DNA from: Albugo candida
Taxonomy: Eukaryota > Oomycota > Peronosporomycetes > Albuginales > Albuginaceae
Direction of reading: 5' to 3'
Length of the DNA stretch: 64,000 bases
NCBI GenBank assembly: GCA_905220665.1
Contig: CAJNAR010000188.1
Location: forward strand, 1-64,000
The notes beneath the pieces were generated by a model, which saw only the letters and a list, made by a program, of their open reading frames with translations, searched no databases and had not been told where the DNA came from. Both the position numbers and the translations under genes were made by a program. This document shows positions 57,922-64,000 of the stretch, piece by piece (position 1 is the first letter of the stretch; each line of letters opens with the position of its first letter).

Positions 57922-58089
57922 TACGTTATTGTTGTCCTTGTCAAGTCGAAGATCTTAAAACCGTCACTGCGAAGGTCATAACCTTTTTCTTCGATTCTTC
58001 CATACGAAAGTATATTCCACGAAAATTCTTCCGAGTAGTAGACGTCGCTAAGTTTGATGCGACGAAGATCATCATGGATGCGTACTACT

Positions 58090-58240
58090 AAATCGACGTT
58101 TTATTTGAGCTGCATTTTCAAACTCTCTCCATTTACAAGCAGGCATTCTTCGTCACATTCTTTTGCATTATAAAGTTGTGATGGTGTCGTCACCAAGTGA
58201 CGACTCGATCCACTATTCAAAATTCATTGGCGTGCGGCGT
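58090..58240 (-). pseudogene. Copia protease remnant
   Basis: The minus strand carries GSSRHLVTTPSQLYNAKECD, the sequence following the D-S/T-G active site of Copia proteases. The preceding Trp-x-x-Asp is separated by a frameshift and a TGA. Confidence 0.7.
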
Positions 58241-59434
58241 CGACATAGTCTGCAACTGCCAGCGCAAAATCCTTCTTGACATCTTGCTTGCAGTCGCGTT
58301 AGTAATGACCTTCTTTCCACACTTGAAAGCTAGCACTTGGTTTTCTCCTTTGGCGCTCTTCATTTTTTCTAAGTCGTCCAACATTAGTGCTTTTAACAGC
58401 GGCCACCGTCGGCTTACTTCCCAGTCATATGCTTGGATCATTTAGCTGTGCAAAACGGACCAGTTTCTCTGCATATCGTAAGTAATCTTCACGCTGAGGA
58501 TTTAGTCGTTCCAATAGCACGCCCTGAAAGTCACTCGAAGAGCTGGCGAACTTGGCGACATTTTCGAGAACTTGGTCGTGAGTACCACCGACAGCACACT
58601 CAACGCCATCAGGTATAGCATGTGATCATTGCACGATACAGTCTCCTTTTTCTTCGATGCGAAGAGCTTAAACGCTTGTGACTTCGAAATTGGCGGAACG
58701 ATCTTGGTGCTCAGTCGGTCCATTGAGTACCAAAATTGGGTGTTCTACTCATACCAAATGTCCACCTGGATGTGAAAATGCTGTCCAGCTTTACCGGATA
58801 GATGTCGACCTAGAATATCCAGCTTTATTTCTTCAGTCCACATGGACCCACTGAGGTCTTCAGCGATCTCGACCTGCTGCAAAAACCGTTTCCCCCAGAG
58901 TCCAAACACTGACCCGAGGCCTGGTTACATCTCATTGCCGTCGAAATTTTCGATGGAAAGCTTCATGTCATTTATCTGCAAGGGTCTTTGCGGTGCAAAG
59001 TACGACGGTGCTGGCACTGGTCTGTATGATGGACCCGTTGGTGGCTGCATGGGTGCTCCTTGTATGCGACCTTCCTTACGTAATCGCTGATGTCCCTGTC
59101 CTGCATGGTGATGTCGCGCTGGACTCCGTATCAACTCTTCTTCAAGCGAGGATATCGTCATATTTCGGACAAGTCCCGCACGCGTCTCCGCATAAGCGCG
59201 AAAAGTGCTGCTGCCGGCGGGCACGACCGAAGCTTGGTCATCCTCAAATCTCCGAGCTTCAAGCCTGGTGAGGCGAGCTCCAATTTCACCTTTCAGTTCA
59301 GTGACCATATCCAGCAGCCTTGCCATGTTATTATCCACACTTGAAACCGTACTGGCTCCATCGCTGTTGGTGTGAGTTGCACCTGGCCCTTGGGCTTGAT
59401 CTCGAGCAACTTTTGCCATAGGCGTTGGGCTCAT
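58217..59434 (-). pseudogene. Copia gag, frameshifted
   Basis: The likely start is ATG at 59,434 (MSPTPMAKVARDQ), which lies inside the primer-binding site. The first frame is open to 58,925 and includes KLSIENFDGNEM, the conserved start of Copia gag cores. Later pieces at 58,723-58,502 (AFKLFASKKKETVS, DHMLYLMALSV) and 58,441-58,217 follow. A zinc-knuckle relic sits at about 58,330-58,280 (FKCGKK, then GHY and RDC in another frame with a stop). Role: capsid. Confidence 0.75.
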
Positions 59435-59438
59435 AACC
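59421..59438 (-). promoter_or_regulatory. Primer-binding site for a half tRNA-iMet
   Basis: Directly inside the 5' LTR, the minus strand reads GGTTATGAGCCCAACGCC. Its complement GGCGTTGGGCTCATAACC matches the anticodon-arm region of initiator tRNA-Met (GGGCTCATAACC contains the CAT anticodon), not the tRNA 3' end. Drosophila copia and yeast Ty5 are known to use such half-tRNA primers. Confidence 0.8.
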
Positions 59439-59664
59439 TGTCTTATATACCGCGCGGAATGGGAAGTTGCTTCACTGAAAGATGATAAAAATAGAAGTAT
59501 ATCATTCATGACTGTTAGTTTCTCTTTCTACGGCCTTCCTTAATCACGAAACCACCGCGTCAAGACAGTTCCAGCGGAAAATATACGAAACCACTATCTA
59601 GACCCTTAGATCGTTTCTACAAAACGTCCGGCGGATGGCAATGTGGAGTCGTTACTCTCCAACA
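59439..59664 (-). repeat. Copia LTR, right (5' LTR in element orientation)
   Basis: 226 bases, TGTCTTATATACC...CCAACA on the plus strand. Longer than the left LTR chiefly by 39 bases at 59,556-59,594 that end in a second copy of ACGAAACCAC. Confidence 0.88.
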
Positions 59665-60350
59665 GCTAGGACGATCTTTGTTGAAAAACCAAACGAATGG
59701 CACTCGTCACATCAAGAGGGGGACCGTGACACTTGGAACGACGATATGAACAACTGGTAGCCAAAGATGATTTCAATAGAGAGCAGAAAGAAATCTTTGA
59801 TGTCGATCTCATCCATAATTGCAAGTGTGTGGAAGTTCGCGCTTTATCGGGTATGATGATAAGCCGGGCTTCTCGGAACAATCCTGATACAAAATAAAGA
59901 CTATGAGAATTGCTATGGTATTCATTGTAACGCTTTTTGTTTCGCAATGTTTCGGGTGTTCATGCAATAGGTATTTTGCTTTGCAGCCGTCCTAGAATGT
60001 TTATAAACGCATTTACAAATTGCTTCACTCGCACATTTAAACGCGCTGCTCAAGATTATCACGTATATCGCATCTAGTGATTTAGTGCATGCATAAACAT
60101 TATTCATCCTTGAGAAAACAGTAAAAATGTTGCCTACAGTGTGAATTGAAAGATGCTCTCATTCTTCCAAAAACCGAAAATTTAAGATCTCAATCTGCGG
60201 GCCTTTAATTTAGCTTGATTTTCGATTTTCTCTCTATGATCCCTTCCATTCCCACCAAGCTCCAGAATCGAGGGATAACGAAAAGGAAATCAAGTTTTAA
60301 TTGCATAAATCTACCACCACAAAGCATCAATGTTTTTCCCTGTATGTAGA
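59665..60350 (+). pseudogene. Family-2 relic, copy 5, right half
   Basis: Begins with the duplicated GCTA and continues with AACCAAACGAATGGCACTCG, matching 5,760 and 31,315. Downstream pieces such as GYDDKPGFSEQS-like and TLFVSQCF sequence match the other copies, with many stops. Confidence 0.55.
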
Positions 60351-62129
60351 TCATCTGGACTTCGATTATTACACACGTGCGACAGAATCAGCGATAATAA
60401 TTTCATCCAATCACGTCTTTCCAACATCAAAAAGTTTTGATTGAAATGCGAAACAGCATTTGTCGTGCTTCTTGCTTGGTTTAAGCTTTTCGAAACAACC
60501 TGTATTGGATCTGGAAAGCTGATGTGCTGTAAGGGGTCAACCCGCTCCTTGTAAATACTGGTTTGTTCTGTTTGCTCCAGTAAGTTTAGCTAGCTAGCTG
60601 AAGCTTTGTTCTTATAGCATTAATATTTAATTTTCCTGCTTCGACTTCCTTAGCTGGACTTGAAGTCCTGAACCGAGGCAGGCCCATTTATCTCCTGAAT
60701 CGAATCGCTTCTCTGTCATGTATTCTTTACATTGTAATTGCAATTTTATATTCACAAAGTGTGATGCCGGTTCCGTAGATATGTCAAATAACCTAATTAT
60801 ATTGTCGACCTAAAGGATTTTTGAGCAGCTTGACATGGATATTGACATTGACATTGACATATACTCTACTTCGGCTGGGGTGGTCACTACCTTTCTCTGA
60901 GTCGAGATTTTTTGGAGACCGAAGTACCATTCACCGAAGCCGTTATTGGGGATGTTGGCCAACGATGATTCTGATTACTTCCTTTGAAAATTGGGCATGC
61001 ATGATTTTTCGACTTTATTCCGTTGAACACCAACCAAAACTCGAGCTGGTCACCAGATGTTATATAAATAGTATGCGGGACTCGAGGGTTTTGAAATCGA
61101 CTGGTTCACATACCGTTCAGGCTACACAAGACCCATTAATTGATGTTGCTCACCATGTCATAGTCATAGCCTTGATTAAATTCTGAATTTGAATCGCTGA
61201 ATGCATTTGAGCTTGATTGAGATATCTTGATCGCTCTCCTTGGCCGTCCTTCCGAAGTAATCATATGTGTCACATTGATAGATTTATTCTGGATAGTGAC
61301 GAAGCTTCATGCCTCAAAAAGGTTCGCCACGCACATATTCGCCGTATAAAATATATCCGAGATTGTGTGATAGCACTTGTGTCGGTTTCCAACCATTATT
61401 TTGTCAAATCAAAGATAGCCTACACGAAGCTTGGCTATATTCATCAAGAAGTGGGCGTGGCCAAATAAATTTGGTACAAGAGACAACCACAGAACGCTGA
61501 ACATGTGGAATCGAATAGGTACAGGAGATAAGCTGCAACAGAACGGAGGGAATTGCACATCCTCACTTGCAAAATAGATTACATATATAAATGTGCTTGC
61601 GCAAAATGGGTATGTCTTCGGCTAACGAAATGAAATCAGAGGATTACTGGTGAGGTTGTATCTGAACCATGGAGTCATTACCGAATGCTCTGCATCATTC
61701 TAACGATCTACAAACAGGATACATTCGAGCGCATACATTTTAAACACTATGAACACTACATATGTACACTACATGGGCTAAAAAACTCTATGACTGGGGA
61801 TAATTTGTATTGATACGCAACATATTGTATTTGAGTCATGTCGGCTGCTTAAGTATGCTACACAGCATTCTGGAGAACACATGAAAGTTCGTTTAGAGTG
61901 TTGGTATACGGTGGGAATACTTTAATTTCATATTCATCTTGCAAAAAAAACAGCTTTGTGCTTACAGTGATGCAGATTCGGTCTCTGTGAATGGAGACAC
62001 GATGAACCACGTCAGGCACGATGGTGACGCTGCACGCATCATAGTTCAACAAAGATACGCTATCACTGGTCTAAAAGCTGTAGTGTTTAAAGTTGCTCAA
62101 TTTGTATGCGAAAAAGCCAAACGGGCAAC
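60351..62129. other. Unit spacer upstream of copy 4, no supported gene; (ATTGAC)n at 60,841-60,860
   Basis: Colinear with 32,541-34,440 (AAGAAGTGGGCGTGGC at 61,446 and AACGAAATGAAATCAGAG at 61,624). The ORF at 60,821-61,186 is not conserved as protein in the sister units. Confidence 0.5.
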
Positions 62130-62196
62130 GGTATACGTCTCGTTAGTACAACGATAGGAATCTGATGGACCGTATCGCCTCGTGTGAGTGTATACC
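62130..62196 (+). promoter_or_regulatory. Conserved upstream inverted repeat (copy 4)
   Basis: GGTATAC 62,130-62,136 and GTATACC 62,190-62,196, 42 bases before the ATG at 62,239. Present despite sequence divergence of the gene. Confidence 0.45.
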
Positions 62197-62238
62197 AGAT
62201 AATTGTAAGCCCATAGCGAGGTCATTATACATTTGACT

Positions 62239-64000
62239 ATGTGGAGCAATATTGTTCTCTTCCTCCTTGCTGCGTATCACCAAGTGTCACAAGCCAGCGG
62301 GTATCGTATCAGCACGATTTTACCTGATAAATACACACGAGTCCGTAAATGTCGTAAATGTCTTCAGCACTTGATTCCGAATGCGACATTCTCATATGGT
62401 TACGGTGCTGGTTATTATCAGCGCTTAATTCGACAAAATGTATTGCTGATGTACGCAGACATCACTGATGACATCCCGTATCGAAGCGTTGTTCGCAACT
62501 GCCAACCTAAAAAGGCGCACGGATGCTACCGGATATCTGATTGTGAGGAAGGGGGGATACGATATGAAAAACTTGTGGATGTAATAAAGAAATTCAAGAT
62601 GATGCAGGTAGGCGGCCCTATTCGCCTGTTTGGTGCTGATTTGGCCTCAGACGAATCAAGAGGTGAAAGTAGCGGTGCAGCCAAAAGAGCTCGACTTCCT
62701 GATCTCGAGGTGAATTACAATACAGAGAAACGTCAAACTGGTGACGCATCTACTTCATCTGCAAATGCGGAACATGGTATCGAACAAAGCAAGACACATT
62801 GTCTACTTTTCGAAAAGAATTTGCCCGAGTTCTTATTTCTTTTTTGCCTTCAATGTCTGGAGATCGGTGAGAAAGAAGAGAGATATTTGATATCTAATCC
62901 TGACGAAAGTGACCGTCAATGGGTGGTACGGTATACGTCAAGCGAAACTCCCGAAGGAACAATGCAGAATTGTGGTAGCTTATGTGGAAATATCAAATGG
63001 GGATCTTCGGCTCACTGTGATGCGGTGCACATAGACTACACCACTACTCTCTCTGATCTACCACTTGACAGCATATCAATTCTGGAAGTGAAATACCCGA
63101 AATTAAACAAACAGGATTGCTTGAGATGTGTATCTTTCAACCTACATGCAATCAATGTGCACAATGGAGATGATGATATGCATTCAATGTTTGCTGCAAC
63201 TACACAAGCTGTTCAACTGAAGTGGAATGACTTGTTAAAAACATGTAAAACCTCCAAGTATTGCTCAGGCGTAAAGGACAAGTCATCTCAAATAAGCTCA
63301 AGTCTTTCTGAATTTAGATCGATAAATCCGCTGAGTCATAAAGGCGGAGATTCTTTTTCAGGAAGGGAGACTACGCCGACTTATCTCTGCATGCATTATA
63401 CATCACGGGGCGTTTTACCTGCATGCAAAGAGTGTATAGAAGGGATAATCGATAGCAAGCACTCGAGGAGTCAAAAAGGTGAAACAGGGAAAATGTCGAG
63501 AAAAAGTGGTCTCATATTTTTGACCGAAAAGTTACCTGTGCAAAAAGTAGCACTTCAATGTGATGAATTCTGTGATTGGGTATCAGGTCTTACCGAAGAT
63601 GTGTGTCGCTTGTTGCAAAATATAGAGACGATGAATAGTGGCGATTCTCAAGTACCTGGACAAAAAGTCGAAGAATACCATTTCGTAACAGCGATCACAT
63701 ATCTTAGTACCAAACCTGTCACAAGTCATCTTTGGTATTTGCAATTTAAACAAGGTGAAGGCGATATGAAAGAAGCATTTAAAGACTTGGCCTTTTGCAT
63801 TGCGGTGGTTAGTAATGCGTATGTTGTGTCAGTTCGGTTACGGTACCTCATCATGAGTCCTTTCGACTATAAACATGTGGCAACCATCTGCAACATACCT
63901 GATATAATCCGAATCACCCACTTCGATTACGTGTATTCGGGCATCTTTCCACAGCCATTAAGTTTGCAGTCCATCACGTCATCATTGGGCATTTCGGGAC
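62239..64000 (+). CDS. Cysteine-module protein, copy 4 (open to window end, 587+ aa)
   Basis: ATG 62,239 opens a frame without any stop for 587 codons, cut by the window edge about 41 codons before the expected end. The leader MWSNIVLFLLAAYHQVSQAS is more hydrophobic than in copy 1 and a good signal-peptide candidate. Modules lie at residues 38/41/(88), 203/206/245/249, 294/297/336/342 and 396/399/441/445. The 39- and 6-residue spacings of modules 2 and 3 are exactly those of copy 1, although many other residues differ. C83 of module 1 is Ser, with extra Cys at 96 and 102. GAAKRARLPD (about 149-158) is a Myc-like NLS candidate. The C-terminal domain is kept (LAFCIAVVSNAYVVSV, ICNIPDIIRIT). 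An open frame with conserved cysteines despite divergence suggests selection. Function unknown. Confidence 0.9.
   Translation, partial: MWSNIVLFLLAAYHQVSQASGYRISTILPDKYTRVRKCRKCLQHLIPNATFSYGYGAGYYQRLIRQNVLLMYADITDDIPYRSVVRNCQPKKAHGCYRISDCEEGGIRYEKLVDVIKKFKMMQVGGPIRLFGADLASDESRGESSGAAKRARLPDLEVNYNTEKRQTGDASTSSANAEHGIEQSKTHCLLFEKNLPEFLFLFCLQCLEIGEKEERYLISNPDESDRQWVVRYTSSETPEGTMQNCGSLCGNIKWGSSAHCDAVHIDYTTTLSDLPLDSISILEVKYPKLNKQDCLRCVSFNLHAINVHNGDDDMHSMFAATTQAVQLKWNDLLKTCKTSKYCSGVKDKSSQISSSLSEFRSINPLSHKGGDSFSGRETTPTYLCMHYTSRGVLPACKECIEGIIDSKHSRSQKGETGKMSRKSGLIFLTEKLPVQKVALQCDEFCDWVSGLTEDVCRLLQNIETMNSGDSQVPGQKVEEYHFVTAITYLSTKPVTSHLWYLQFKQGEGDMKEAFKDLAFCIAVVSNAYVVSVRLRYLIMSPFDYKHVATICNIPDIIRITHFDYVYSGIFPQPLSLQSITSSLGISG

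Larger units (their letters stand above)
54746..59664 (-). mobile_element. Ty1/Copia LTR retrotransposon, decayed
   Basis: A 4.9-kb element on the minus strand with LTRs, a 4-bp target duplication, and gag, protease, GAG-pre-integrase, integrase, reverse transcriptase and RNase H remnants in Copia order. It sits inside a family-2 relic whose two halves flank it. The LTRs differ at many positions and by a 39-bp insertion, and pol is broken in every domain, so it is an old insertion. Confidence 0.93.

Noticed and set aside
60821..61186. 121-codon plus-strand ORF rich in Thr/Leu at its start
   Set aside because: The repetitive start is the ATTGAC microsatellite; the frame is not conserved in the sister regions at 33.1 and 46.0 kb.
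62239..63500. Strict assignment of the family to the CX2CX5G effector class
   Set aside because: The residue expected to be Gly after the first C-x2-C is Pro in all readable copies; other CxxC sites do not fit the spacing either.

Overview
The window opens with plant-type telomere repeats (CCCTAAA on this strand), so it is the left end of a chromosome followed by about 63.6 kb of subtelomere. TTTAGGG telomeres, moderate AT richness, a long intronless ORF family, LINE and Copia proteins of the kind I associate with oomycetes, and relics of a mitochondrial carrier all point to an oomycete. A white-rust type (Albugo) is a plausible but unproven guess. Nothing looks bacterial.

Layout. 1-700: telomere and AT-rich telomere-adjacent DNA. 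706-1485: broken zinc-finger/coiled-coil ORF. 3.0-5.4 kb: 5'-truncated LINE on the minus strand, next to a decayed copy of an unknown gene ('family 2'). 8.2-25.1 kb: duplication block A, colinear with block B at 37.3-45.5 kb. Block A alone carries an MLF1-like gene and an almost full-length LINE (13,356-20,361) flanked by a 15-bp target-site duplication; block B preserves the empty site. 25.6-28.4 kb and 33.7-36.5 kb form a large inverted repeat whose inner 2.5 kb is practically identical. 43.9-49.3 kb and 53.3-64.0 kb are further units of the same organisation. The last one is split by a Copia-type LTR retrotransposon (54,746-59,664).

The centre of interest is a repeated subtelomeric gene family with four large copies: 25,583-27,550 minus (intact, 655 aa), 34,551-36,483 plus (one-base frameshift), 47,383-49,334 plus (frameshift and nonsense codon) and 62,239 to beyond 64,000 plus (open for all 587 visible codons and clearly diverged). 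A fifth, truncated relic lies at 29.6-29.9 kb. The proteins have an N-terminal signal-peptide-like segment and four cysteine modules of the form C-x2-C, about 39 residues, C-x3-5-C. They also have a Myc-like basic NLS candidate between modules 1 and 2 and a conserved C-terminal domain. I recognise no named family. A secreted, possibly host-directed role is inference.

Each large copy has the same upstream inverted repeat (GGTATAC, 53 bases, GTATACC). The plus-strand copies are preceded, about 3 kb upstream, by a family-2 relic. The picture is a unit repeatedly duplicated, inverted, gene-converted and hit by retrotransposons, leaving two apparently functional genes, one MLF1-like gene and many fossils.
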